From Candidatus Poseidoniales archaeon (GTDB lineage Archaea; Thermoplasmatota; Poseidoniia; Poseidoniales; Poseidoniaceae): 34,447 nucleotides of DNA. The DNA lies in NCBI GenBank assembly GCA_028283345.1, contig JAPOGE010000015.1, forward strand, positions 1-34,447. The letters run 5' to 3'. The first letter of the stretch is position 1. Each line of letters opens with the position of its first letter. The notes below the pieces were generated by a model. It was not told where the DNA came from and searched no databases. It was given only the letters and a program-made list of their open reading frames with translations. The position numbers and the translations under genes were made by a program. Of the stretch, positions 1 to 8,425 are shown piece after piece.

Positions 1-2
1 CA

Positions 3-239
3 CTCAGACTGGAAAGGATCCGTTCAAATCTCGAGGTCAACTTCAAAGATCTCAATCGCCATACGAAAGAGTACCCTGATATTGAGAATACGACTATGGG
101 TTCCACCGAGAAATTCTCAGTACCCACTACAGACTTGCAGGGCAACGTGCATACTGATGGTTACGAGTGGCTTGATTACGGTGGTCGCAAGTGGTACAGA
201 GGCGCCAATACGGGTGGAGAGTGGACCCGTTGGCAGTGA
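3..239 (+). CDS. C-terminal end of an unknown protein (partial)
   Basis: An open frame runs from base 3 to a TGA at 237-239 with no stop, so this is the last 78 residues of a gene that begins outside the window. The tail is rich in Trp, Tyr and Gly (GYEWLDYGG, KWYRG, GEWTRWQ), which suggests a small aromatic beta-strand module at the end of a longer, possibly surface or membrane protein. I do not recognise a named family. It converges on etfA, and a 7-bp hairpin lies between the two stops. Confidence 0.6.
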   Translation, partial: LRLERIRSNLEVNFKDLNRHTKEYPDIENTTMGSTEKFSVPTTDLQGNVHTDGYEWLDYGGRKWYRGANTGGEWTRWQ

Positions 240-262
240 CTGGTTGTGTGTTAACTCGCAAA

Positions 263-284
263 CCTCTGCGCGCAGGAGCAGAGG
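263..284. terminator. Hairpin between convergent genes
   Basis: CCTCTGC (263-269) pairs perfectly with GCAGAGG (278-284) around an 8-nt loop, in the 61-bp gap between the stops of the partial gene and etfA. No clear T-run follows on either strand, so a termination role is inferred from position only. Confidence 0.3.
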
Positions 285-300
285 CTGATTCTCAAGGGAT

Positions 301-1230
301 TCAAGCCAAGAGTGACTGAAGTTCTGACTTCAGGGTTGGCAGAACCTCTTCCCAAGTTGCAACAATGCCGTAGTCGGCGTGCTTGAAGATAGGCGCTTCG
401 GGGTCTTTGTTGATGGCGACGATATACTTCGAGGTGCGCATTCCGGCAAGATGCTGGATGGCGCCAGAGATTCCGACCGCGATGTATAGGGAGGGGTTGA
501 CGGTTTTTCCGGTCTGTCCGACTTGCATGCTGTGAGGAATCTCCTCCCAGGTGTCGACCGCGGCGCGCGATGCGCCGACCGCGGCGCCGAGAACATCGGC
601 GATTTCTTCGAGTTGGGAGAAATTATCCGGACTGCCCATCCCACGTCCACCCGAGATGATGATATTGGCTTCGGCCACGTCGAGGCGCTCGCTGGCTTTG
701 GCCAGCATCTCGCGCACCGCGGTAGCGACGTCTGCGCTCTGGTTGACGATGCCGATATCGGCCTGACCACCGCCGGGCGCAGGGGCGAAAGTGTTGGCTC
801 GCACGGTGATGACCGCATCACCGGAAAGTGCGGCGGTCTCGTGGGCTTTGCCTGAGTAGACCGGATAGGTGACATTGCCATCTTCGATTGCAATAACATT
901 CTGTACCACCGAGATACTGCGTCGGGCGGCGAGGCGAGCACCCAGATCCTTACCATCGGCCGAAGCCGAGAGCAGTAGATTGCCGGCTGGGCTGACAGAA
1001 TCGATGGCGCTGGCCCAACTGCTGGCATCATAGGTCGCGAAACAATCACCGACCAGGGCGATTACCCGCTCGACGCCTGAAATTTCAGCCGCAGCAGCGG
1101 CTGAAGAATCATCACCTGCGGCTACGACGATGATGATAGAGCCACCTAGTGCGCCCGCCGCAGTTACCAATTCTGCGGTTCCGGGGTGAATTGTACCATC
1201 TTTGGTTTCTGCGATAATCACATTGCTCAT
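301..1230 (-). CDS. etfA: Electron transfer flavoprotein alpha subunit
   Basis: 309 residues, normal length for EtfA. The C-terminal half carries the typical FAD-binding domain, including the [17 protein letters not shown] stretch and the following [10 protein letters not shown] segment; the N-terminal half is the ETF alpha/beta fold. With EtfB it takes electrons from acyl-CoA dehydrogenases in the cytoplasm and passes them to an ETF:quinone oxidoreductase or another acceptor. The ATG at 1230 is preceded by a perfect AGGTGA site that overlaps the TGA of etfB, so the two are probably translationally coupled. A downstream hairpin at 263-284 may end the transcript. Family assignment is firm; the acceptor is unknown. 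Confidence 0.95.
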   Translation of the reverse strand: MSNVIIAETKDGTIHPGTAELVTAAGALGGSIIIVVAAGDDSSAAAAAEISGVERVIALVGDCFATYDASSWASAIDSVSPAGNLLLSASADGKDLGARLAARRSISVVQNVIAIEDGNVTYPVYSGKAHETAALSGDAVITVRANTFAPAPGGGQADIGIVNQSADVATAVREMLAKASERLDVAEANIIISGGRGMGSPDNFSQLEEIADVLGAAVGASRAAVDTWEEIPHSMQVGQTGKTVNPSLYIAVGISGAIQHLAGMRTSKYIVAINKDPEAPIFKHADYGIVATWEEVLPTLKSELQSLLA

Positions 1231-1239
1231 CTCGTCACC

Positions 1240-1986
1240 TCAAATCACATTCGCCTCATCGCGCAATGCCTGTACCACCGCAGGGACATTTTCCGCCCCG
1301 TGGTAGGTCTTACCGGGGGGTTTGGCAGGGGGAGTGGATTTGGAGATGACCGAAATCGTCGCCGCTGGAGCTTGCCCACCCTTGAGGTTGACCTCGGCCT
1401 TCCTGGCCATCATGATTCCGCGTACATTTGGACGACGTGGCTCGTTAGGACCTTTGTCGATGGTGAGCAAACAGGGGAAGTTGATTCCGACCTTGGCCTG
1501 ACCACCAGCAACTGGCACCAATGCTTCCACCCCGCCCTCCTCAAAGGAGACAGAAACCACGTTGGAGATACTCGCCCATCCCAACTTCTCAGCCACTCCA
1601 GGACCGGTGGAACCGGCATTGGTATCGGCTGCGGCCTTACCGCAGTAGACAATCTCAGAACCCAGATCGGAAATTGCTCCTGCCAGAATCGACTGAACCC
1701 CATTTGAGTCAAGACTTTCCCAACCATCTTGCCACAGTCGCACCAGCTCATCGCAACCCAATGCCTTGGCATCCTTCAGGGTCTTATCACAATCGGCATT
1801 GCCCAAGGTGATGGCGGTCACACTACCGCCAGTGGCCTCGCGGTGCTGTAATGCCGACTCGATGGCATACTCATCATATGGACTGATGATCCACTTGACT
1901 CCAGAGAGGTCGATGGTTCCGTCCACTACGATGATTTTGGCAATGGTATCGGGAACCCGCTTGATTAGAACTGCAATATCTGGCAT
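1240..1986 (-). CDS. etfB: Electron transfer flavoprotein beta subunit
   Basis: The protein begins MPDIAVLIKRVPDT, the classical EtfB N-terminus, so I place the start at 1986; the frame stays open to an ATG at 2049 but the extra 21 residues do not look like EtfB. GGTG lies just upstream of ATG 1986. An AMP-binding type segment is visible in the middle (GKAAADTNAGSTGPGVAEKL), and a conserved ENVPAVVQAL tail is present. The length of 248 residues fits the family. The gene ends 9 nt before etfA and forms the ETF heterodimer with it. It follows the IYD-like gene after 129 nt, on the same strand. Confidence 0.93.
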   Translation of the reverse strand: MPDIAVLIKRVPDTIAKIIVVDGTIDLSGVKWIISPYDEYAIESALQHREATGGSVTAITLGNADCDKTLKDAKALGCDELVRLWQDGWESLDSNGVQSILAGAISDLGSEIVYCGKAAADTNAGSTGPGVAEKLGWASISNVVSVSFEEGGVEALVPVAGGQAKVGINFPCLLTIDKGPNEPRRPNVRGIMMARKAEVNLKGGQAPAATISVISKSTPPAKPPGKTYHGAENVPAVVQALRDEANVI

Positions 1987-2115
1987 CGTTTTCACCATCC
2001 ACTCTAAAGGGTGAGACAAGCCGCCGACCGGAACTCCATTCATTAACATGATGTCGCTTCAACGAAGGCCACGATGATGCGAATTCTGTCGTCGTCTTCG
2101 CGAGCCTCTCTGTAA

Positions 2116-2790
2116 TTATTCTTTGATGACCAGAATCTCCTCCAGCGCTTTCCGCTGAAGTTGCGGCACCATCGCATCGTCTCTAGGGTATCCAACAGGT
2201 AGTAACAACATGGCGGTCTCGTGTTCGCCTCGTTTGAGGATTTCACCGAGGAAGCGCATCGGTGAGGGCGTGTGGGTCAGGGTGACCAGCCCCATATTGT
2301 GGATTGCGGCGATGAATAGGCCAGCGGCGATACCGCAAGATTCCTGGGAATAATAGGTCGGTGACCACTCACCATTTGAGCGTTGACGCTGACTGTGGCG
2401 GAACAGAACGACTACCCACGGCGCGTCGGTGATATGCTCCTTGACGTGGTCGGTGCCCAGTGGGGCGAGAACCTCTTCCCAGGCATCGGGCATCCTCTCG
2501 GTGTAGAATTTTTCTTCCTCTTCCTCGGCCGCTTGACGGATTCTCATCTTCAGGTCGGGATTGGCGATGGCAACGAAAGTCCACGGTTGGAGATGCGCTC
2601 CCGAAGGTGCGGTACCGGCGGTCTTGACCGCAGTCTCAATCAGTTCAGAAGAGACCTTCCGTGAAGAAAAATGTCGTGTAGTGCGGCGTTTATCCATCAA
2701 TTCGTAAAACTCATCAGCGCGACTGTGCATCTCATCCTCGGTCAATTCCGCGAATACCAGGGGGATGAATCCCGACTCATCATCGGCCAT
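2116..2790 (-). CDS. Iodotyrosine deiodinase-like nitroreductase-fold flavoprotein
   Basis: About 224 residues of the FMN-dependent nitroreductase fold. The match I recall is to the iodotyrosine deiodinase (IYD) branch rather than to ordinary nitroreductases: KRRTTRHFS (FMN phosphate site), TAGTAPSGAHLQPWTF, then an acidic run followed by KFYTERM, and near the end LLPVGYP, DAMVPQL, RKAL. The lid residues that grip the zwitterion of iodotyrosine in human IYD (Glu, Tyr 4 residues on, Lys 21 residues later) all appear here as E94, Y98 and K119, counted from the GTG at 2796. IYD-type enzymes reductively remove halogen from halotyrosines. I prefer ATG 2790, which has GGTGA upstream. It sits between an acyl-CoA dehydrogenase and etfBA on one strand. 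The substrate in an archaeon is unproven. Confidence 0.82.
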   Translation of the reverse strand: MADDESGFIPLVFAELTEDEMHSRADEFYELMDKRRTTRHFSSRKVSSELIETAVKTAGTAPSGAHLQPWTFVAIANPDLKMRIRQAAEEEEEKFYTERMPDAWEEVLAPLGTDHVKEHITDAPWVVVLFRHSQRQRSNGEWSPTYYSQESCGIAAGLFIAAIHNMGLVTLTHTPSPMRFLGEILKRGEHETAMLLLPVGYPRDDAMVPQLQRKALEEILVIKE

Positions 2791-2846
2791 GTTCACCGCT
2801 GACGCTAATGCACATCAATGGTTTGGATTTGTCGAATCACCTCAAA

Positions 2847-4016
2847 TCAAGGCAGATTTCGCACGATGACCAGTCTCTGCACCTCTTGGGTGCCCTCGTA
2901 AATCTGGGTCACCTTGGCGTCGCGGAAGAATCTCTCTACCGGGAAATCCTTGGTGTACCCGTAACCACCGAGAATCTGTACCGCCAAATCAGCCACCCAC
3001 ATTGCGGTGTCTCCTGCATACAACTTCGCCATACTCGCTTCCAAGGAATGTCGAGGTGCACCATGCTCGTAATGTTGTTGCTTCGCCCAAGAAGCCCGAT
3101 ATACGAGATGCCGTGCGGCGGATATTCTCGTCGCCATGTCGGCCAGATAGGCAGTAATCATCTGGTGGCGCTGAATCGGCACCCCGAAGGTCTCACGCTC
3201 GGTGGAATATTTGAGCGCGCAGTCAAATGCTCCTTGCGCGATTCCCAAGGCTTGGGCGGCGATGCCGATGCGGCTGTTGTCGAGTGCATTCATGGCAATC
3301 GGGAATCCCGACCCAGGAGACTTCAGGACATTTTCGACCGGCACTTTGCAATCGGTGAGAATCAAGGTACAGGTATCACTACTGCGGATTCCGAGTTTGT
3401 CCTCTTTCTTGCCGACCTCGAATCCTTCAAAACCGCGCTCGATGATGAACGCGGTCGTGCCGCCATGCTTTTTGACGCCGTACTCGGGATGGTCGACATC
3501 CTTGGCGAAGAGGATGTAAATCTCGGCCTGCTCGCCGTTGGTGACCCACATCTTCTCCCCGTTCAGGAGGTAATGCGAGCCATCCTCGCTCAACTTCGCC
3601 TTGCAGACCATCGCCGCGGCATCGGTTCCGGCGCCAGCCTCGGACAGTGAATAGGCGCCCACTTCACCCGCGGCCAGGCGCGGCAGATAGGTCTCCTTCT
3701 GCTGTTGATTACCGTGCAGTACTATGGTCTTGGCGCACAGGCCGACATGAACGCAGAACATCACCGACAGCGAGGGGTCGACGCGCGCCAATTCCTCGAT
3801 GATGATCGATTCAGAGATATCATCGACGGGGTTGCCGCCGAATTCCTCGGGGATGGTAACCCCCTGAAGTCCCATTTCGCAGAATTGCTTCCACTCTTTT
3901 GAAGGCGCAATCTGCTCATCATCTCGCTTCGAAATGGTGGGAGGAAGTACCTCTTCAGCCCAATCTCGAACCAGTTTACGAATCATCTGTTGTTCGTCAC
4001 TCTCGGCAAAGTCCAT
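2847..4016 (-). CDS. Acyl-CoA dehydrogenase
   Basis: 389 residues with the complete ACAD architecture: N-terminal helical domain, central beta domain with YSLSEAGAGTDAAAM and MWVTNGEQAE, and a C-terminal helical domain with LGGYGYTKDFPVERFFRD and IYEGTQEVQ, whose Glu is the usual catalytic base of short/medium-chain enzymes. It oxidises an acyl-CoA to the 2-enoyl-CoA and reduces FAD, which ETF re-oxidises. The start is placed at MDFAESDEQQ (4016) because the 18 upstream residues of the longer frame (to 4070) do not look like the family. It heads a minus-strand run with the IYD-like gene and etfBA. Chain-length or branched-chain preference cannot be read from sequence alone. Confidence 0.93.
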   Translation of the reverse strand: MDFAESDEQQMIRKLVRDWAEEVLPPTISKRDDEQIAPSKEWKQFCEMGLQGVTIPEEFGGNPVDDISESIIIEELARVDPSLSVMFCVHVGLCAKTIVLHGNQQQKETYLPRLAAGEVGAYSLSEAGAGTDAAAMVCKAKLSEDGSHYLLNGEKMWVTNGEQAEIYILFAKDVDHPEYGVKKHGGTTAFIIERGFEGFEVGKKEDKLGIRSSDTCTLILTDCKVPVENVLKSPGSGFPIAMNALDNSRIGIAAQALGIAQGAFDCALKYSTERETFGVPIQRHQMITAYLADMATRISAARHLVYRASWAKQQHYEHGAPRHSLEASMAKLYAGDTAMWVADLAVQILGGYGYTKDFPVERFFRDAKVTQIYEGTQEVQRLVIVRNLP

Positions 4017-4105
4017 CCTCGCACCCGTACAACGGAATCGTTGTTGGATGATAATAACTCTCCCGGACATCTTCCCATCAGGGGAAAAAACCGCATTCGC
4101 GAGGT

Positions 4106-4114
4106 TGATATATG
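4106..4114 (+). promoter_or_regulatory. Candidate TATA box for the GcvH-like gene
   Basis: TGATATATG lies about 35 bp before the ATG at 4145, in the divergent region between the acyl-CoA dehydrogenase and the GcvH-like gene. It would give a short leader of roughly 8-10 nt. Weak evidence; no transcript data. Confidence 0.3.
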
Positions 4115-4144
4115 GGATGTGGGTGCGCGGTTCGGCGGGATTTA

Positions 4145-4552
4145 ATGCAAGATGACGAGTTTTTGGAGTTCAGCATCGCACATCGAAGGAAATATTCGAT
4201 AAAACACGTTTGGTATCAGGAGAATGATGAGCAATTCACCATCGGTATCAGCGACTTTCTGGCAAAGGAGATGGGCGAGGTATTCCGGGTCATCCTACCC
4301 CATGCCGACGAAGAATTTGACGAGGATGATGAGATGTTCTCGATCTGGACTGCCGAGGGCAAGCACTCCTTCCGCACACCCTTCAGCGGTACTGTGATGG
4401 AAGTCAACGGCGAGGTGGAGATCAGCCCTGACCTGATCAACGATTCACCCTATGACCTCGGCTGGATGGTAATTTTCAAACCACACCACCTCAATGATGA
4501 GGACTTGCTCGAGCCCGATGAGTACCTCGAGACCCTGGAAGAAGTCGACTGA
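4145..4552 (+). CDS. GcvH-like protein lacking the lipoyl lysine
   Basis: 135 residues counted from MQDDEF at 4145 (the frame is open from 4112). It aligns along its length with glycine cleavage H protein: KYSIKHVWY, FTIGISDFLAKEMG, a hammerhead-like region ending TPFSGTVMEVN, then LINDSPYDLGWMVIF, and the C-terminal LLEPDEYLETLEE. In GcvH the lipoylated Lys lies 11 residues before the Gly of the conserved SG; here that position is Glu71, and the nearest lysine is K73. It therefore probably cannot be lipoylated at the normal site and may have another role, or K73 may have taken over. No other glycine cleavage gene is nearby. It is followed by a hairpin at 4564-4586. Confidence 0.75.
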   Translation: MQDDEFLEFSIAHRRKYSIKHVWYQENDEQFTIGISDFLAKEMGEVFRVILPHADEEFDEDDEMFSIWTAEGKHSFRTPFSGTVMEVNGEVEISPDLINDSPYDLGWMVIFKPHHLNDEDLLEPDEYLETLEEVD

Positions 4553-4563
4553 TCTGGTGCGGC

Positions 4564-4586
4564 CTGCTTCGATAAGGTTGAAGCAG
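4564..4586 (+). terminator. Hairpin downstream of the GcvH-like gene
   Basis: CTGCTTC (4564-4570) pairs perfectly with GAAGCAG (4580-4586) around a 9-nt loop, 12 nt after the stop codon and 20 nt before the next ATG. It could end the upstream transcript or fold in the leader of the lipoprotein mRNA. There is no T-run. Confidence 0.3.
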
Positions 4587-4605
4587 AATTGTTGCACGGA
4601 CGGTC

Positions 4606-6081
4606 ATGGCAAGCCGCGGCTCGCTCGCTGTTGTTCTCATCTCAATGATGCTCTTACAGGTGTTGTCGGGCTGTTTCGGCAAAGGCGAGGCCGCAGTACC
4701 GGCCGAAGATGACTCCCCGTTCAATTTTGAAAAACCAATTGCGAAAAACGTCTGGTATCACTATGCGGGTGCGGTGGACGCAACTAATTCGACCGCTATT
4801 TATGAGGCCAACCTGACGGTCAATCTGAGCGGGGATAACCGCCCCTTCTGGACTAACGGAAGTTATTACAGCATCGGCATGACCACCTTTGAGCCGACCA
4901 TCGGCATCACCTCGGCCGACAATCTGTTCATCTCCAGTTGGGGCAACGGTCCCGCCGGCTCGACCGCGATGGTGCGCTGTTCAGGACTGATCGAGATGCA
5001 GAATCTGGCAGATTATTCGTGCGAGAATACCTACGACCCACTATTCCCGGTCGCCAATAGCAACGACCCCTATCTCTATGTCGACAAGTGGACTGACCGG
5101 ATAATGAAATTCGACATGCACGCCCTGCTGGGGATGACGGTGGAGTGGTCGGACGACGAAGGAGAATCTTGGTCACAACCTCCGACCATAGCAACCTCGG
5201 TCTACTCGGTGCAAGACCACCAGACCATCACCTCCTCTCCATATCCGGCGGCGCTGCACGATACCACCTGGGTCTTCTGTATCAACGGCAATGCCCCCCA
5301 CCCGCTGTGCTCGACCAGTTTCGATGGCGGGGCGACCTGGTCTCCCGAGGTCTCCGGGGCACCCCTGAATTGTCAGAGTGGTGGATTGACCGCTCACCTC
5401 GAGGGTGGCGGGAACGGAAATTTCTATCGCGGAAACATCGGTTGCTCCGGCAATGGCTATTCTATATACCGTAGCATTAATGGTGGTTTCACCTGGACTG
5501 AACACCCCCTTCCGACCACTGAATCGGGTACTGCCGATACTTGGAATGGTGAGGAGGCACAGGTTGCAATCGATGATGACAACAATGTCCACGCGCTGTG
5601 GATGGGATTGGATAACATGCCATATTATGCCTATTCCAGAGATGAGGGGGGCACCTGGTCGCCGGCGATGATGGTCGCTCCCCCCACGCAAATCAACGGT
5701 ACCGGATTCCCGGTTATCACCGCCGGGGCGAGCGGGCGGGTCGCTTTCGGCTATGTCGGAGATAGCGGTGGCGATGTCTGGAACGGATACATCACCATCG
5801 CCACCGATGTTTTCAGCGAGAACCCGCTCTTCACCACGGTGCAGATCAATGATGATGGCGACCCACTGGATACCACCGCCGATTGTGGCTACAATCGCTG
5901 TGGCGGGCTGGGAGATTTCCTCGACATGGGGGTCGACCAATATGGCCGGCCGTGGTTCGGATTGTCGCATAATCTGGCCGGTGATGTCGGCATCTTCGCG
6001 ACCATTACCGACGGCCCTAAACTGCGCGTAGACCTCGCCGCCCTGAGTTCCATGCCCAGCGGTGGCAATGCAACCTTGTGA
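4606..6081 (+). CDS. Sialidase-like (BNR/Asp-box) lipoprotein
   Basis: 491 residues. The N-terminus has a short basic start, a hydrophobic stretch and a lipobox-like LSGC, so Cys23 is probably lipid-anchored on the outside of the membrane. Four Asp-box motifs (S-x-D/N-x-G-x-T/S-W) are visible: [24 protein letters not shown] and SRDEGGTW, the mark of a six-bladed sialidase/BNR-type beta-propeller. Several cysteine pairs suggest disulphides outside the cell. I did not locate the full sialidase arginine triad, so a glycan-binding or other surface role is as likely as hydrolysis. The gene stands alone between two hairpin/gap regions on the plus strand. Confidence 0.8.
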   Translation: MASRGSLAVVLISMMLLQVLSGCFGKGEAAVPAEDDSPFNFEKPIAKNVWYHYAGAVDATNSTAIYEANLTVNLSGDNRPFWTNGSYYSIGMTTFEPTIGITSADNLFISSWGNGPAGSTAMVRCSGLIEMQNLADYSCENTYDPLFPVANSNDPYLYVDKWTDRIMKFDMHALLGMTVEWSDDEGESWSQPPTIATSVYSVQDHQTITSSPYPAALHDTTWVFCINGNAPHPLCSTSFDGGATWSPEVSGAPLNCQSGGLTAHLEGGGNGNFYRGNIGCSGNGYSIYRSINGGFTWTEHPLPTTESGTADTWNGEEAQVAIDDDNNVHALWMGLDNMPYYAYSRDEGGTWSPAMMVAPPTQINGTGFPVITAGASGRVAFGYVGDSGGDVWNGYITIATDVFSENPLFTTVQINDDGDPLDTTADCGYNRCGGLGDFLDMGVDQYGRPWFGLSHNLAGDVGIFATITDGPKLRVDLAALSSMPSGGNATL

Positions 6082-6130
6082 AGGCATAAAGTGGGATGAA
6101 GTCAATACTTGTCGCTACGACCGGAAAGCG

Positions 6131-6241
6131 ATGTCACCTCCTCGCGGGAGCAAACTCAAACCACTCACCTTTGGTTTGATTCTCGTTGCACTGCTTCTCG
6201 CCACCTATGTTGTGGTTGCTGAAAGTGGCTTTGATGAGTGA
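6131..6241 (+). pseudogene. N-terminal segment of the CREST-like gene, cut off by TGA
   Basis: ATG at 6131, with GGAAAG upstream, opens a 36-codon frame with one hydrophobic helix (roughly residues 13-30) and ends at TGA 6239-6241. The same reading frame then stays open into the CREST-like protein, and the residues between the TGA and the first usable start include SCE, which matches the Cys-Glu near the N-terminus of ceramidase-family proteins. I infer that this is the true beginning of that gene, separated by one nonsense codon. It could instead be an independent small membrane protein. Confidence 0.5.
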
Positions 6242-6280
6242 AGCCAGCGAAAGATAGGCAAGAGCCCGGGCTCTTGTGAA

Positions 6281-6991
6281 TTGAATCGTGATGGCTATAT
6301 CCGCCAACCGGCAAATGCCTTCACCAGTCTGGCCATCGTCGTTCCGGGGCTGATAATCCTCCATCGGATGGAAAATCTACCGAGCCAGACCTTTGCCACC
6401 TATGAGCGGAGAACCAATTCCCCATACTGCGAGAAAACATTCGAGGTCGGCTTCTATGCAGTCAGCGTAATCATGGTTGGAATAGGTTCTTTCTATGCCC
6501 ATGGCTCGATGATGGTTTTCGGTTCGCATTTTGACAGGATTGCCATGGCAGTATGGATTCTCATCCCCCTGACATATGCTCTGGTCAGGGCATTTGCTTT
6601 GGGCCGACTCCACCACCTGATGATTTGCGCCTCAGCCTCGGTCATCTGTGCATGGTCGATGATTACGATAGATAAGTTCGGTGTGGTCGACCTTTATTTC
6701 ATACTCATTCCGATATGGGTCGTGCTGGAAATAATAGCTTACCTTAGAAATGAGGCAGGAATCGGCTACAACATCATCATTGTCGCCGGGTTATTCATTC
6801 TCGCCTATGGTGTACGCTCTCTCGGCAAGAAAGGTGATGCCACATGTTTGCCTGAGTCACTTTTCCAATGGCATGGATTATGGCACCTCCTGTGCGCATT
6901 CATCATCTGGTTCGTCTGGTTGCACATGACTGAGTTCAAGCCCAACTCCGGGGCTGGTGAAGATTGCGAAAGTGATGAAGAATCAGAATAA
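6281..6991 (+). CDS. CREST-superfamily (ceramidase-like) membrane protein
   Basis: 236 residues from a TTG codon at 6281, with about seven hydrophobic segments. The CREST metal-hydrolase pattern is present: S70 and H74 (SFYAH), D85 (HFDRIAM) and the H198-x3-H202 pair (WHGLWH). Such proteins (alkaline ceramidases, PAQR receptors, Per1) use these residues to bind zinc and hydrolyse amide bonds in lipids within the membrane. QPANAF near the start resembles the family's QPxNxxSN segment. The only in-frame start after the TGA at 6239 is this TTG, which would lose the Cys-Glu motif just upstream, so the gene is probably broken or misread here. The substrate in an archaeal membrane is unknown. Confidence 0.72.
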   Translation: MNRDGYIRQPANAFTSLAIVVPGLIILHRMENLPSQTFATYERRTNSPYCEKTFEVGFYAVSVIMVGIGSFYAHGSMMVFGSHFDRIAMAVWILIPLTYALVRAFALGRLHHLMICASASVICAWSMITIDKFGVVDLYFILIPIWVVLEIIAYLRNEAGIGYNIIIVAGLFILAYGVRSLGKKGDATCLPESLFQWHGLWHLLCAFIIWFVWLHMTEFKPNSGAGEDCESDEESE

Positions 6992-7051
6992 TTGCTGCAT
7001 TGACTCAAGCCAGAATAGGGAGGTATGCAGTGAGGGCGTGTAGCGCCGAAT

Positions 7052-8290
7052 CTAATCTGCATCCTTGTTTCTCTTGCTCGCGGCCTTCTCTTTTTCCGCA
7101 GCCATGGCCTTTTCCTTTGCCTGCAAGCGCTTGGCCTTGCGCCAGCCATAATACCAGCCCTGCAAGGTCTTGCTATTCATGAAAATCAGACCGATGATGC
7201 AACCCGGAACCGAAATGAGTAGAATCAACATCACCGCCTTAATTATCAGTTCATCTTCTTCGACCATGGTCGGCGTGAACTGGGCCAGACTGCCATCGCT
7301 GGAGAGGATGAAACCGTGAGTAATATCATCGCCCCAGACTTGGACCAGGCTGGTACTGCTCAATTCGATCTCGGAATCCTTGACAAGGTCGTGCTCTAGC
7401 ATCTTGTAGGCCTTGCGATTGTCCAATCGATACTGCACCAAGCCGTACGGCGCCATGGTGATTGAGATTGTATTGTCTCGCATGCTGGTGATTCCGGTGA
7501 ATTCTCCGGATAACTCGCCGATGACCTCCGGCGGCTCAACGATTGAGGTTACCGCATCATCGGGCTTGAGGATTATCGCACTGATGCGGCGACCGCTGGC
7601 GATGACCACGCACTCGTTGACATCCGCATCACTGCAGACTGCGCCGATCCAGGTATTCTCTGCGCTTCCGAGCCAATGGACTTGGCTATCACGGTCGATT
7701 ATCGCCACCCCATCTTGCACGGTGGTGACGATACAGACGGTGTGATGACGGTGGCAGGCAATGCTGGTAATCATGCTATCAGCGGTCTGGTCCAATAGTT
7801 GAAATCCATTTTCAGCATCGTAACTATAGATTCTACCACCCTCACCACCGAGATAGGCACGGTCACCGTTGTTACGCCAGGAGATGGCTTCGATATCGGT
7901 TCCCTCCAACATGCCGGTGCCGTCGACATTCTCGATGCTCTGGTCATTTTCCACATAGCGTAGCACGACCCCGGAATCCCCGGCGATGAGGGCGGTCTTG
8001 CCGCCGGTGTGCCAAGAGACCGAATTGAGCGGTGAGTTGACTCCGGTGTCGAACTTTATCCGAGTGCTGGCAGTACCGGGTGAATCGGCATTGAGCAGAA
8101 TTGCATAGCCTTCGTCGCCGACCGCGAGAACCCGGTCACCCTGAGGATTCATCTGCGCGTCATTCAGTCCGAGAGCCTGACTTTCGATTCGCCCCAGAGA
8201 CTCGATTTCGATGGTATGCGACTCGGCTATCACGGCGCTGGTCGATGATAGCAATACGAGAATGGCAAGCGACCACATCACCCTGCGCAT
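7052..8290 (-). CDS. Membrane-anchored beta-propeller protein
   Basis: 412 residues: an N-terminal signal peptide (MRRVMWSLAILVLLSSTSAVIA), then a WD40/YVTN-like repeat region where units of the kind NSVSWHTGGKTALIAGD and EAISWRNNGDRAYLGGEGG recur, then one transmembrane helix around residues 348-371 and a strongly basic Lys/Ala-rich cytoplasmic tail. The architecture implies an outward-facing propeller held in the membrane. No catalytic motif is visible; a binding or scaffold role is inferred. It is transcribed away from the plus-strand gene starting at 8426. Confidence 0.7.
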   Translation of the reverse strand: MRRVMWSLAILVLLSSTSAVIAESHTIEIESLGRIESQALGLNDAQMNPQGDRVLAVGDEGYAILLNADSPGTASTRIKFDTGVNSPLNSVSWHTGGKTALIAGDSGVVLRYVENDQSIENVDGTGMLEGTDIEAISWRNNGDRAYLGGEGGRIYSYDAENGFQLLDQTADSMITSIACHRHHTVCIVTTVQDGVAIIDRDSQVHWLGSAENTWIGAVCSDADVNECVVIASGRRISAIILKPDDAVTSIVEPPEVIGELSGEFTGITSMRDNTISITMAPYGLVQYRLDNRKAYKMLEHDLVKDSEIELSSTSLVQVWGDDITHGFILSSDGSLAQFTPTMVEEDELIIKAVMLILLISVPGCIIGLIFMNSKTLQGWYYGWRKAKRLQAKEKAMAAEKEKAASKRNKDAD

Positions 8291-8425
8291 GCCCCGGCGA
8301 CGCGTCTCTACTCATCAAAGGTAAGGTTGGGAACAACCCCCGAGTTTCGCCCTTGCCGAGGGAGGGGGTGGGATAAACCTCGTCCAGAAGGTCAAGCAAT
8401 CTCAGTCATGTGGGAGGTAGGTCTT

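Noticed and set aside
330-1049. Second long minus-strand frame inside etfA
   Set aside because: Pro/Arg/Ser-rich overlapping frame of a real gene, with no family features.
6239-6241. Selenocysteine or programmed readthrough at the in-frame TGA
   Set aside because: I see no convincing SECIS-like structure or other recoding signal and the position aligns with no known Sec or Cys of the family; mutation or sequencing error is simpler.
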